From contig NC_089749.1 of NCBI RefSeq assembly GCF_040412425.1, positions 41,002,739-41,066,738 on the forward strand: a DNA stretch of 64,000 nt, written 5' to 3'. Below, in pieces: positions 34,101 through 44,057 of the stretch (positions are counted from its first letter, which is position 1; each line of letters begins with the position of its first letter). The notes under the pieces are model-generated. The model was given only the letters and a program-made list of their open reading frames with translations, was not told the origin of the DNA and ran no database searches. Both the position numbers and the translations under genes were made by a program. The stretch is from Macrobrachium rosenbergii. Lineage: Eukaryota; Arthropoda; Malacostraca; Decapoda; Palaemonidae.

Positions 34101-34922
34101 ACACCCTCCCCACATATTATTTCCAACTGTGGCATTCCTAACTGTGCAGAGACCTCCAGTACTCGTGTCATAAGAGATACTGAGGCCATACTGATGTAGC
34201 ATCAAAACTGTACTTCTCTCTCCTGGTTTTGCATAGACTGAGAGTCCCATGTAGACTGGGAATGGTGTTTCTGTCTGGAGTGTTCAGAGTTGTTGCTCCT
34301 CTTTGTATCGGGAGAGGAATGAACCAGCGAGCTGTGCAATGGCCTGGTCTGACTTGATGTCTAAATCGTAACTGTGACTTGATGTCAGCCCCACCAACCA
34401 TCCCTACAAACTGGAGCAGGAGAGGAGGCACAGAATTTCGCATTACAGCCCTAGAAAATGTACGTTATCAAACCGTGACTGATGATCACATAGACTTTCT
34501 GAGAATATTTGCTGCTTTAGCAATGATAATCGCCTCTGAAAGATCAGATTGATTGAGTGCAGTTTTTCCATCCTCTTGGTGCAAGCACACATCTCTGCCA
34601 GATTTATGAGCCTCAAGTTCTGGAATTTCTGCTGAAGTTTGTCTTGAGTCTCGTGGAATTACACTCTGGCACTCACACCTAATTGTTCCAGACGTTGTTG
34701 GTAGAGGTGGCGCAAATATCTGCCAGCCAAATGCACTGATTCACTTGAATGGCATGTTGAGCCAACAATGTATGTCATCAGTTCTGACAGAACTAGTGGA
34801 TACACATCTGATTCTGACTCAGTGCACTTTGTCTTTCTCGCCCTGAAATCTTTTCTGTTGTAGAGGGCACAAAGACAGGCATGGTGATACTTAAACTCCT
34901 GCACTGACATCCCACCAGTCAA
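31119..34922 (-). pseudogene. Broken ORF of an uncharacterised metazoan transposon-associated family
   Basis: Minus-strand pieces follow one order through many frameshifts: KYHHACLCALYNRKDFRARK (near 34890), GLSVYAK and GLSISYDTS (about 34250-34160), NIDHNPSATT and SFHGTSI (about 34050-33985), WSAHHAS (near 33735), MFGGLHIEMAA-like with GSGW (about 33500-33420), DTDVLVV (near 31815), FHAFTGCDTVSAFG (about 31650-31605), LERFVILMYEKI (near 31490) and a Cys cluster, CKAGCRERCKC, near the C-terminus. I recognise this ordered set from many uncharacterised cnidarian, mollusc, fish and crustacean proteins. The biochemical role is unknown to me. DTDVLVV resembles the acidic motif of PIN/FEN-like nucleases, and the tail resembles CXC-type zinc clusters; both are inference. 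Confidence 0.7.
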
Positions 34923-34929
34923 CTTAGGA

Positions 34930-36100
34930 ATAGAGCTTCACACGGCATCTCTGCACATTCACGCAATGTCAAGGCCCTTAGGCCAGCCTGTCTGAGATCA
35001 GATGCAGGTGCCACTTTCTCTTGCAGAAATGCAAATCTCATTGTCATGACTGGTCTGGCGCAGTTTTGCATGAGACTAGTCTCAGTGTTGCTGGTCTGGT
35101 CATTGGATTGTCGCTTGCACGGTCCAGTTTAGTGTTGTTAAACAAATGTGTTTAGCAGTTCACATGGTATTTGCCGCATTTTTCCTGGAGAGTGGCCTCA
35201 TGCCATCACCTTCATCCAGCCTGCTGGATCCATTAATAGTGCACTGTATTAATTTCTACTGAACATGGAATGTTCCTTGCCAGCATTGTGTACCCATCAG
35301 CGCCTAGACATGATGACTTGAGGTGATGTCATGCTCACCCTTTTGTCCTTCTGACAAAGACAACACAAAACTCCAGTTTGTTTTTTCACTGTCAATATTG
35401 GATTGGCATCACATTCTGCCAAGTGATTTCTACTTTTTGATTAAGGTCGAGGGGTTATCCTTTTACCACTCCAAACAAAGCACACATTCCTGTATGGGGA
35501 TTCAACTAGGTTCGGTCTCCTACACCTAGCCCATCATTCATCCAGTGCCATTTGTCCTGCAGATCTGTACAGCACCATCCGGGTAAGTACATGATCCATC
35601 ATGTACAGCCCCATACCCTTGGCCTCGGCCCCAAGACTGGCACATCCTGTCTATTCAGGTGCGGCTATCTAACTATAGCTGGTCTGGGGCTGTTAGAGCA
35701 TTTGGGACACTAAACTAAACTATACTACAACTACTAGTCTAAGACTACAGGATTAGTAGTTGATTAGCTGGCACTGAACCCCATGCTGAGTTACACAGCA
35801 GTGATGTCACCAGTGTGCCCTGGGTTGTGTGCAGACATACACTCTTTACATTTAGTTAATTTTCCTTCACTGATGAGTTATCCGAAAGAGATGGCCTCAT
35901 TAGGATCTAAAACCACAGAAACCAAGATCCATGCTTAAAACGATAATTGTTGAACGGGCATTATTTCTCATTATAATTATTGTTTCTACCTTTTCTTGGC
36001 AGCCATATAGCCCCCATATTTAAAGGTAAACTGTACTGGGAAGCTACAGAAACATAATATTCACAAGAAATAGTATGGAAGAGCTTTACCATATTGCTAG
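34930..36100. other. TIR-element upstream region, no ORF recognised
   Basis: Between the N-terminal end of the recognisable ORF and the right TIR I see no protein-like frame that I can name. It may hold a promoter, a first exon or a decayed second gene. Confidence 0.4.
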
Positions 36101-36310
36101 AAGCAAATACATGCCATTCTAGTGAAAAATTAGCCAAAATTCGTCGATACTGGCCGCCATCTTGAATTTGGCCGCTATTTTAAATTTTGCGTGGCCAGCG
36201 CCCTTTTCTGATAGAGGGAACTTAAAGAGCACTTGTGCAAAATTTCATGCTTGTTTCACTATCTGAACGATTCTTATGGAAAATATGCAATTATCTGCTG
36301 CACTATAAGG

Positions 36311-37136
36311 AGTCCCAGACTTTGAAGGATCCTGCAGGAACACTCCAGCCTCTTCTTCCTCTGGAAAGGGTAAGCAGGTCACACCCTTTCAGCCCACTCT
36401 CCAGTCTGGTAAAGGGGGCAAGGGGAAGAAGGGGAAATGCTGGGGGCGGTGTTCTCCCCAAAACTGCAGCTGAAGGTGGGGTTCCTGTGAAGCCATTGGG
36501 CAACAGCAGCGATAGGGAGCTGAGACCTGGATAGTGGATGGCCTTTGGGAGGGATGTATGTAAGGTACTCTGCCAGAGTATCCTCATCTTACGTTCGATT
36601 AAGTGAACTGAGTTTAAACGCAGTCAGAGAAATTGTTTTTGCATCTTCAAGACTTCTCCATGGTTGTGCAATGAGTTTATCATCTTGGGAATAGTAAAGT
36701 TCTTCTGGTAGGATTTAGACAAACTCCATAATGGGATTCTGTGTACATTCTGGAGATATTTGTACAACAGGGTAACAATGAGTCTATACAGTATGATTTC
36801 CCATTTTGATCTATTTTAAAACTTCCATGCAACATCATAGCAAGACTTATCACTTACACACACACGAACATACCATGACCTCGTTCCCAAGGATTCCTCA
36901 CTGAGTACATGACAGCCCTCAGCTCCGAACAAAAGAGGACGCTGACTTATGCTGACATACTGTCTATAAAGCAACACATTGCTGACATGTTCTGCTGACA
37001 TGTGCGATTTGATGGCCTAGATCTGTAACGCGCGCATTACACCTCTGTCGTGCTCACACAGATATAAATACTTTTTTCCAAGTCCATTTAATATATAACA
37101 TGAATGGAACTATGATTCCATTTTTCTGTATGTCAT
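36311..37136 (+). pseudogene. DIRS 1 gag end and gag-RT spacer
   Basis: Directly after the TIR insertion a frame reads HPFSPLSSLVKGARGRRGN with more Gly/Lys/Arg, the basic Gly-rich gag tail seen in DIRS elements. The spacer up to 37137 has frame breaks and no clear domain. Confidence 0.5.
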
Positions 37137-37139
37137 AAC

Positions 37140-38090
37140 ATGACATATATACTACCCTTCGAGTCTTGCCCACCCCTCACCGTCACAACTGTCCATCTCC
37201 GTGTTTACGTTCTTGGATCTCTGAAGGACATCACACTAATGCAAGAGGTGCAGGCCATGCTGAGCAAAGGTGCTGTAGAAATCGTGTTGGATCAGTCCCC
37301 AGGCTTTTACAGCCGGATCTTTCTCTTAGAGAAAGCCAGGGGGGTGTTGGAGATGGTCATAGACCTCTCTGCCCTGAACTGGTTTGTTTGCCAGATTTGG
37401 TTGCTGATGGAGACAGTGATTCATGCTCGCCTCCATCAGGGAAAACAACTTCATGCTTACGGTGGACTTGAAGGATGCGTATTTTCAAATACCCATTCAT
37501 CCGTCCTCTCGCAAGTACCTTTGCTTTGTCCTCGGGGAGACGGTCTTCCAATTCAGGGCACTTTGTTTTGAGCTCTCAGCTGCTCCCCAGGTGTTCACAA
37601 GAGTGTTGACTCTGATGTCAGCTTGGGCCCATTTGCATGGGATACGTCTGTTGAGGTATCAACGATTGGCTGGTCCTGGCGAGCTCCCGCTCACAGTTGC
37701 TACAGGACAGGGATCGGCTCCTCGAGTTTTGTCGTGATCTTGGGATGGTAGTAAATCTCAAAGTCGGATCTTAACCCCAAGCAGAAGATAAAGTACCTGG
37801 GCATACTGATAGATAAAGTGGCAGCAAAAGTCTTTCCCTCGGACTCTCGTATCAGCAGGTTCAGGAATGTGGCACAGATGTTTCTGTCTCGGCAGGAACA
37901 GCCAGCTCGGCAATCAGTCATCAGTCACCTGTCATCAGTCACCTGTTGCTGTTGCAGAGGCTGGTCCCTCATGGGCGTCTTCACCTTCGGTCTCTGCAGC
38001 GGAGACTGAAGGAGTTTTGGTCCCAGTCTCGAGACCCCAGTCCTTCCTCATTCCTCTTTCGGAGGAGGTGAGAGAAGACCTAGACTAGTG
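37140..38090 (+). pseudogene. DIRS 1 reverse transcriptase
   Basis: Motifs in order: EVQAMLSKGAVEIV and SPGFYSRIFL (fingers), MVIDLSALN, LTVDLKDAYFQIPIHPSSRK (motif A, catalytic Asp in VDLKDAY), FQFRALCFELSAAPQVFTRV (motif B), then the motif C site. Near 37655-37670 the expected Y-x-D-D-W site reads NDW in a shifted frame, so a small deletion and an Asp-to-Asn change destroy it. After it come LVLASSRSQLLQDRDRLLEF, a KYLGILIDKVAAKVFPSDSR segment and FLIPLSEEVREDLD. The enzyme copies the RNA; this copy is dead. It belongs to the same module as the RNase H that follows. Confidence 0.9.
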
Positions 38091-38720
38091 GATGGACAAT
38101 AAGAACCTCTTAATAGAAGTATGTCTGCATACTCCCCCTGCAGACATGCTTCTGTTCTCAGATGCATCAACAGGGATGGGGTGCTCACATGGAGGAGTTG
38201 CTGACTTCAGGGGTGGGGCACCAAGGCAACAAGCACCTTCACTTCAACATCCTGGAGCTCAAGGCAGCCTTCCTGGCTCTCCAAGAATTCCAGGATCAAG
38301 TGATGGGACACTCTGTGGTACTGATGAGCGACAATACCACGGTAGTGGCATACGTCAACAAGCAAGGGGGGTCTAGTGTCCCTCCCACTTCACCAGTTGA
38401 TAATGCAGGTGCACGAGTGGGCACTGGCTCACTTGGTAGAGCTGTCAGCCAGGTACATTCCAGGCAAGAGGAATGTAGTGGCAGACAAGCTCATCCGCCA
38501 GAATCAGGTGATCAGGACGGAGTGGTCCCTTCACCCAGAAGTCACGGAAAGGTTGTTAGACCTCTGGGGCATCCAGTCATCGATCTGTTCACCACCCGGC
38601 ACAACAGGAAACTTCAGGTCTTCTGCTCAGTTGTGCTGAACCCATGGGCTGCTGCAGAGGGTACATTCCAACATCTGTGGGATAATCTCAATGTCTACAC
38701 TTTCCTCCATTCTGTCTGAT
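38091..38720 (+). pseudogene. DIRS 1 RNase H
   Basis: The catalytic pattern is visible: Asp in LLFSDAS (near 38155), Glu in NILELKAAFLALQEF (near 38250) and Asp in VVLMSDNTTVVAYVNKQ (near 38330). A downstream segment reads VELSARYIPGKRNVVADKL. Frames change near 38160 and 38380. RNase H would remove the RNA strand after reverse transcription. The three acidic residues are all present although the frame is broken. A following segment, PVIDLFTTRHNRKLQVFCS, starts the methyltransferase-like region. Confidence 0.88.
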
Positions 38721-38880
38721 TCACTGGGTGATCAGCCGAGTGATGATCACCCAGAATCTCAGGATGATTCTGGTGGCTTCCAAATGGCCTCAGGCCATTT
38801 GGTATCCCGACCTGCTAGCTGTCCTTTCCGAGGCGCCGAGAGAGATCCCCAACTGGCCCAACCTGCTTTGTCAACCAACG
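38560..38880 (+). pseudogene. DIRS 1 methyltransferase-like region
   Basis: VIDLFTTRHNRKLQVF, FQHLWDNLNVYTF and ILVASKWPQAIWYPDLLAVL follow RNase H. This is where DIRS elements carry a domain related in the literature to Dam-type adenine methyltransferases. Its function in DIRS elements is not established. Two frameshifts near 38700 break it. Confidence 0.6.
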
Positions 38881-38884
38881 TCGA

Positions 38885-39990
38885 GTGGTATCACCTGGCA
38901 GTGCAGTCACTGTGTCTTCACAGCTGGCGGTTATCAACCATCTCGTGCGAGCGAGAGGCTTTTCACATCACGCTGCAACAGAGGTGGCTGGATACCTAAG
39001 ACGATCCTCCGCAGCGGTATACCAGGGAAAGTGGTCCGTCTTCTGTGGTTGGTGTCGTGGACAGGGTATCTCTCTGGTCGGAGCTGCTGTTCAGCAGGTC
39101 GCTGACTTCCTCATTTTTCTTCGCCAAGAGAAGCTTCTCTCCGTTTCAGCAGTAAAAGGCTATCGTACTGCACTCAGCCTAGTGTTGCGGCTGAAAGGGG
39201 TAGATATCTCCTCATCCTCCAAGATATCTCTACTGATGAGAAGCTTCGAGAGGTCTTGCCCACCCAGGGACCTCGGGCCCCTTGTGTGGGATATGACTCT
39301 CATTCTAAGGAGCCTGACTCATGCACCATACGAGCCTTTACGAGAGTCGTCAGACAGGCATCTGACCCTCAAGACCATCTTCTTGCTTGCCCTGGCATCA
39401 GTGAAGAGAGTTGGCAAACTTCACGGACTTTCCTTTGATGTTAAACACTCGAGGGGATGAGGATTGGTTCAGGCTTGATTTTGTCCCAGACTTCATAGCG
39501 AAGACTTAGAACCAATCGGTCCCTGACGCTCGGTTTGAGTCCTTCACGATCCCCTCCCTAGAGAACTTTGTTGGTAATGACCCAGACGAAATGCTACTGT
39601 GTCCTGTTAGAGTGCTATGGCGCTACCTGAAGAGGACTTGCCATCTCCAGCCTGAGTGTCGATGACTCTTCTTTAGCTCTTCGACCAAAAAAGAAGTGTC
39701 CAAGAACACGATTTCTTTCTGGCTTCATGAGATGATAAGGAGAGCGTACTCTGCCGCTGGAGAAGACAACACCGGTACGGTTTGCCCATTAGCTCACGAA
39801 GTCCACAGCATTGGTCCATCCTTCACATTCTGGAAGAACCTGTCGGTTCCACAGGTTTTGAAGGCGGGGTTGTGGTCCCAACAGACCACCTTCACTTCCT
39901 TCTACCTTTGGGATATTGCCCACAAGTTCTTGGACACTTTTTCCTTGGGTCCTGTGGTGGCTGCTCAAATTGTGTAGCTTACCCGACTCC
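38885..39990 (+). pseudogene. DIRS 1 tyrosine recombinase
   Basis: The N-terminal core-binding part is open in one frame (VYQGKWSVFCGWCRGQGIS, QVADFLIFLRQEKLLSVSAV). The catalytic part starts with Arg in LALASVKRVGKLHGLSFD (near 39400). After frame breaks at about 39460 it continues with SKNTISFWLHEMIRRAYS and the box II region at 39790-39960. There the normal H-x-x-R reads AHEVHSIGP, so the second Arg is His. The nucleophile Tyr is kept in TFTSFYLWD. This enzyme would integrate the circular DIRS DNA. The Arg-to-His change and frameshifts make it inactive. It is the last DIRS gene, followed by the internal complementary region. Confidence 0.88.
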
Positions 39991-40509
39991 TCTAACAGGA
40001 CAGGTTGCATCTCTCCTAAGACGTATGGTTGTGGATGGAAGAATGAATGTGGAGTGACCGGCCTCTCTTCCTTCTCTTCATCTCGGCTCTCTTCCTACAG
40101 GCAGGGAGCAGACGTGCCGTTACTTGCTGGATCTGGAGGTCAGTGCAGGTAGCACACAACTCAGGCTTCCGTTCTTTTCCCTTTCAAGATCACAGAAGCA
40201 AACTTGCTCCTTCCTCTAGCAAGGGGAGGAAGGAGATCATGACAATAAGACAAACGTAATGCTTGTATTTGCCTTAATGTCACCGACTATCAAGGTTCAT
40301 CCTAGCCTACTTTGCTTGAACTGACATTTCCTCATTCATGCAAAGGGACCCAGAAGTCTGGCAATTGATCTTGCATTTCTTACAACCCAAGCATTTTGTC
40401 AGAGGCAGTTTTCCCTTCCTCGCTCTATCGACCAGGAAGGGAACGCAAGGTGTAGCGAACTCAAGTCAGTTCATAGAAATTCACTCAGATTCCTCCCTCC
40501 AACCAGTGA

Positions 40510-40625
40510 GTCTTCCTAATGTAAAGGACTGACGGTTTGTATATCGTGTTGGAACAAATCACAGTTTTTTAAAAGAAAATTGTACTTTTCCTAACTATAC
40601 AAACCTAAGGTCCTTTACATTGCAT
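40510..40625 (+). repeat. DIRS 1 internal complementary region
   Basis: The left half, with GACGGTTTGTATATCGTGTTGGAACAA, is the reverse complement of the outer left end near 27316-27360. The right half, with AATCACAG-TTTTTT and CCTAACTATACAAACCT, is the reverse complement of the outer right end (40812-40877). The two join at GGAACAAATCACA. This matches the DIRS model in which the region bridges the two ends during circle formation, and it fixes the ends to within about 3 bp. Confidence 0.85.
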
Positions 40626-40689
40626 TTCATGCCCACCTCATGCCACCCCTCAATCTGGACACCTGGGTCGAAAGGCAAATTGGAATGTT

Positions 40690-40877
40690 TACATCCAGGC
40701 AGGCTGGACTCCTGCCTCCTGGATGGTAGTTAACTGCTTACCACCTTGTTCGAAAGTTCAACAGCCATTTCCAGCTTCGCTGAAAGTAATTCCTAATGTA
40801 AAGGAAATTCCTAATGTAAAGGACCTCAGGTTTGTATAGTTAGGAAAAATATAATTTACTTTAAAAAATTGTGATTT
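40690..40877 (+). repeat. DIRS 1 right inverted terminal repeat
   Basis: Inverted copy of the left repeat. It also contains two direct copies of TTCCTAATGTAAAGGA near 40790-40822. It ends ...TTGTGATTT, and BEL sequence resumes directly after it. Confidence 0.85.
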
Positions 40878-42578
40878 CAAAGACTTGAACTGCACAAGAG
40901 GTGGTTACTCAGCTGAGGACAGGACATGGTTAGATAAAGTTAATTATAGTTCAAGCTCCTCCCAAATGGACAAGAAGTTTCACTTCCTTTTAGAGATGAC
41001 CAAATAAACTTCCCTGGCAGTGAAATATTGGCTCACAGGAGGCTTATGTTGAAAAACAAATTAGATAAAAACTAACAGTTTAAGCAGGAATATATTAAGT
41101 TTATTTAGATATGTTTAATTTATGATATACAGAAAAGGCTTCAAACCCAGTAGACAATAAGAACTATTGGTACATACCCCACTTTGGAGTCTTTCATCCC
41201 AAAAAACAAAAGATGTGTGTGCAGCAAAAATTCATGGTACTTCACTTTATGACCAATTGATTTCTGGACCTGATATGACAAGTAATATATTGGTAGTTTT
41301 ACTTAGGTTCTCGTTGGGAAAATTTCCATAAGTGGCTGATATTGCACAAATATTTTATCAGGTGTATGTTCCTGTTTAGGACAGAGACTACCTTCGATTT
41401 CTTTGGCGGGAAGACAGGAATACATTTAGCCAACCCATTACTTGGTCGGGCTCTGTCCGCAGACTGTGCCCTTACCAGACAAGTCTGCAGACTCTGCCCG
41501 AGATGTTGTCGAAATGGCAGGACTGCAGGACAGGTGGGTTACGGGGTACAGTATTAGGTACTGTAGTCAGTCAGCAGTGAGCTGTCGGGGCAGTGTAGTA
41601 CGATAACGATGGTGGGCACCTTGACTAAAAAGAAGATACTGTAGTGCTCTATACCATAATTGGTGCATGTATAAAGAAGAAACTAATAAATCTTCAGAAA
41701 AATAAATGGAGTACAGAGTGGCTGAAAGACGTAACATATTTGGAAGTTCCATGACACTGTTGCATGAATTACAAGATGAAAGTGTCTGGCAGCGTCGTCG
41801 TTCCATATCCCAAGTCAAAACACTGAGCATAGTTTGTGCCGTTTTTAACTGCCAACACTGCAACACAGGCAGTTCGTGGTTTTGTCCGCAAATATGTCCG
41901 TTTACAGGCAAAGCCTTGTGTCTGCAGGCATTGCTCGACCATGTGGACACGGCATTATAGAATGACTGTTCACTTATTCGGAGCTACATTATCTCCTAGT
42001 GTTGCTAGTTGTGCATTGAGACGAACTGCAGTTGACAGTGAAGATGGAGATGATCAGAAAGTAATTGATGGGATCCTTGACCATTTTTATGTTGATGATT
42101 GCTTAAAGTCATCAAATGGTGAGGGAAGTTAGGCACAAGGAGCAAGAGAGACTGAAGACTTATATGTCAAGGGTGGATCAATCTTGAAAATTTTGTCAGC
42201 AAAAGCAAAATTTTACTTGATAGCCTACCATGTAATTCAGATGATAATGATATCCTTTATGCAGCAAATAATGGATCTACTCTCCCTTCTCATAAATCAG
42301 GATTAGAATGGGATCTTAATTGTGACAAGTTTAAGTTGTGGTTTGCTCTTGGCAGTATTCCCCAGACTAAAAAGGCACACTACTGACGTTCATTGCTTCT
42401 TTGTATGATCCTTTAGGAATGGCTGCCCTATTTGTTCTTTGGGGAAAATTAATTTTACAGGATGCATGTCGCCAAAGGTTATCCTGGGATGATAGATTAC
42501 CTGTTGATTCAATGGCTATCATTGTGGTTTGGTAAAACAAATGGTTAACATTATTTAATGTGATACTTGACGTGAATA
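40878..42578 (+). pseudogene. BEL/Pao reverse transcriptase
   Basis: The region opens with VNYSSSSPNGQEVSLPFRDD and [23 protein letters not shown] pieces in alternating frames, the linker and fingers of BEL pol. Near 41280-41370, [17 protein letters not shown] and a QVY segment follow. About 0.5 kb (41380-41850) is disturbed. At 41960-42120 the frame reads MTVHLFGATLSPSVASCALRR then DHFYVDDCLKS, with the catalytic YVDD. Further downstream, LEWDLNCDKFKLWF, a SLYDPLG-type segment and a LSWDDRLPVDS segment match the RT-RNase H connection of Pao. The gypsy derivative at 42579 cuts it. The sequence is heavily frameshifted. Confidence 0.85.
41380..41850. other. Disturbed segment inside BEL RT
   Basis: BEL RT similarity lapses here. 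I see neither the expected palm motif A nor the ends of a known element. It may be an old insertion or strong decay. Confidence 0.35.
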
Positions 42579-43009
42579 TGTAAGAGGTGCAAAAAAACGA
42601 GCAGGTAAAAGAGAACTGCTACTTTATTCAAGATCCAGGCAATTTATATAGCGGCAGACTGGCGCCGTGCCGCGAAAGACAATGAGATCATGAGTGACCT
42701 GAGGTCGATAATAATTAACAATAATATACAGCGAGCGAGTACACTTTGCAATATAAAAACAGACAGAACTCAAATATGGATATAATCTTGATGCCTGTGA
42801 ACGAAGAAATACAAGGTACACAATTGACAACAGGTGAACAAATATATACATAGTTTAAATGATTGAGTTCGTGTGACCTGGCACGTTAGGCGTGACCAAT
42901 TTTATAGGCAAAAAAATGGGACGCCACCACAGAAAACTTGCTCAGTGGAGACTTAGCGAATGACGCGTTCAGTGGAGACTTTGCAGACGGCTCTGTAGGT
43001 GACTTTACA
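42579..43009 (-). repeat. 3' LTR of the deleted gypsy element
   Basis: 431-bp LTR at the downstream end on the minus strand. It is preceded on that strand directly by truncated gag ending GAAGAAGGCCC, with no normal polypurine tract. Confidence 0.93.
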
Positions 43010-43442
43010 GGGCCTTCTTCAGGAGGTGGTATGTGAGAGGGCATGCGGCGGACACCCGCGGGATGGGTTTCCTATAGATTTCCTCCGGCAGGGCGTTAAG
43101 GACTGTGTCAGCCTGCAGCACCTCGTTGGTAAGGTACGCTATCCTGAACTGGCTCTCGACCCTATACAGCCACGTCGTTGGGTTTCCCTGCATGAACGGC
43201 GGCAGCTTTATGGACAGGGCGGCCCGTGACTGTGCTGCCGGGCCGGGGAGTGTGCGGGGCGCGGGCATGGGTGTGGAGGAGCGTGAGAGCCTCGGTGCGG
43301 GGGTGGGCGCGGGTGAGATGGGAGGAAGGTAGACATCTGAATCCGCGAGGTTTGCGGTTAATTGCACGAGGGAGGGGATGTCCGATTCCATGCTCGCTCT
43401 TTGCCCTCTTAATTGGAGTGGGGTACTCGCATCAAAACGCAC
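43010..43442 (-). pseudogene. Truncated gag of the gypsy derivative
   Basis: The open frame covers about 130 residues of the family gag from the Met equivalent to that of 49802: IPSLVQLTANLADSDVYLPP, a Pro/Ser/Thr-rich stretch, then IKLPPFMQGNPTTWLYRVES and HLLKKAL at the junction with the LTR. It lacks the second half of the capsid and the Cys/His region. Upstream, extra in-frame residues precede the Met. A protein could in principle still be made, but no function is implied. Confidence 0.85.
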
Positions 43443-43626
43443 TCGGAAGCGCGCCGTGTGAGTCCGTTAATGATGCTGGTGATTTTGCCGACGAGAGTCA
43501 GCACGCCCAAACGCTGGTTACAGCGCCGTCGTTAGTCCGCTAAGGGCGTGAGTAAGTCCCTGGAGCCAAGACTGAATCGCCGTATGGGTCCGATAATGGC
43601 TCCAGGACTACTCCGGGGGTCACCAC

Positions 43627-44057
43627 TGTAAGAGGTGCAAAAAACGAGCGGGTAAAAGAGAACTGCTACTTTATTCAAGATCCAGGCAGTTTATATAGCG
43701 GCAGACTGGCGCCGTGCCGCGAAAGACAATGAGATCGTGAGTGACCTGAGGTCGATAATAATTAACAATAATATACAGCGAGCGAGTACACTTTGCAATA
43801 TAAAAACAGACAGAATTCAAATATGGATATAATCTTGATGCCTGTGAACAAAGAAATACAAGGTACACAATTGACAACAGGTGAACAAATATATACATAG
43901 TTTAAATGATTGAATTCGTGTGACCTGGCACGTTAGGCGTGACCAATTGTATAGGCGAAGAAAATGGGACGCCACCACAGAAAACTTGCTCAGTGGAGAC
44001 TTAGCGAATGACGCGTTCAGTGGAGACTTTGCAGACGGCTCTGTAGGTGACTTTACA
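43627..44057 (-). repeat. 5' LTR of the deleted gypsy element
   Basis: 431-bp LTR. On the minus strand it is followed by GTGGTGACCCCCGGAG, the same primer-binding position as in the longer copy. Confidence 0.93.

Larger units (their letters stand above)
30491..36310 (-). mobile_element. TIR element carrying an uncharacterised metazoan ORF
   Basis: Inverted termini are CCTAATAGTGCAGCAGAT at the left and, in reverse complement, CCTTATAGTGCAGCAGAT at the right. Inner inverted blocks are AATCGTTCAGATAGTGAAAC (30518 and 36272) and AGAAAAGGGCGCTGGCCAC (30580 and 36209). The interior carries a broken minus-strand ORF of a widespread, functionally uncharacterised metazoan family. No RT or integrase is visible. 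Target duplication is unclear, since the flanks CAGCTCCC and GGAGTCCC match only partly. It is inserted between gag and RT of DIRS 1. I read it as a DNA transposon of unassigned superfamily. Confidence 0.75.
27316..40877 (+). mobile_element. DIRS-like element 1 (tyrosine recombinase retrotransposon)
   Basis: Inverted terminal repeats lie at the ends, an internal complementary region precedes the right repeat, and the gene order is gag, RT, RNase H, methyltransferase-like, tyrosine recombinase. DIRS elements replicate by RT but integrate by a tyrosine recombinase rather than an integrase, and usually make no target duplication. The element lies between the BEL protease and RT. A 5.8-kb TIR element (30491-36310) separates gag from RT; without it the length is about 7.7 kb. 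All genes are frameshifted. Confidence 0.88.
42579..44057 (-). mobile_element. Internally deleted gypsy element (LTR-gag-LTR)
   Basis: Two 431-bp LTRs in reverse orientation (plus strand starts TGTAAGAGGTGC, ends GACTTTACA) flank 617 bp with a primer-binding site and the 5' part of gag. AATA flanks both sides (42575-42578 and 44058-44061), a 4-bp duplication. It is the same family as 49140-54308. The rest of gag and all of pol are missing: gag joins the 3' LTR directly. The two LTRs differ at about ten positions by eye (about 98% identical). It lies between BEL RT and RNase H. Confidence 0.93.

Noticed and set aside
36235..36587. A small independent gene after the TIR element
   Set aside because: The Gly/Lys/Arg-rich frame continues the DIRS gag tail across the insertion, so it is not a separate gene.
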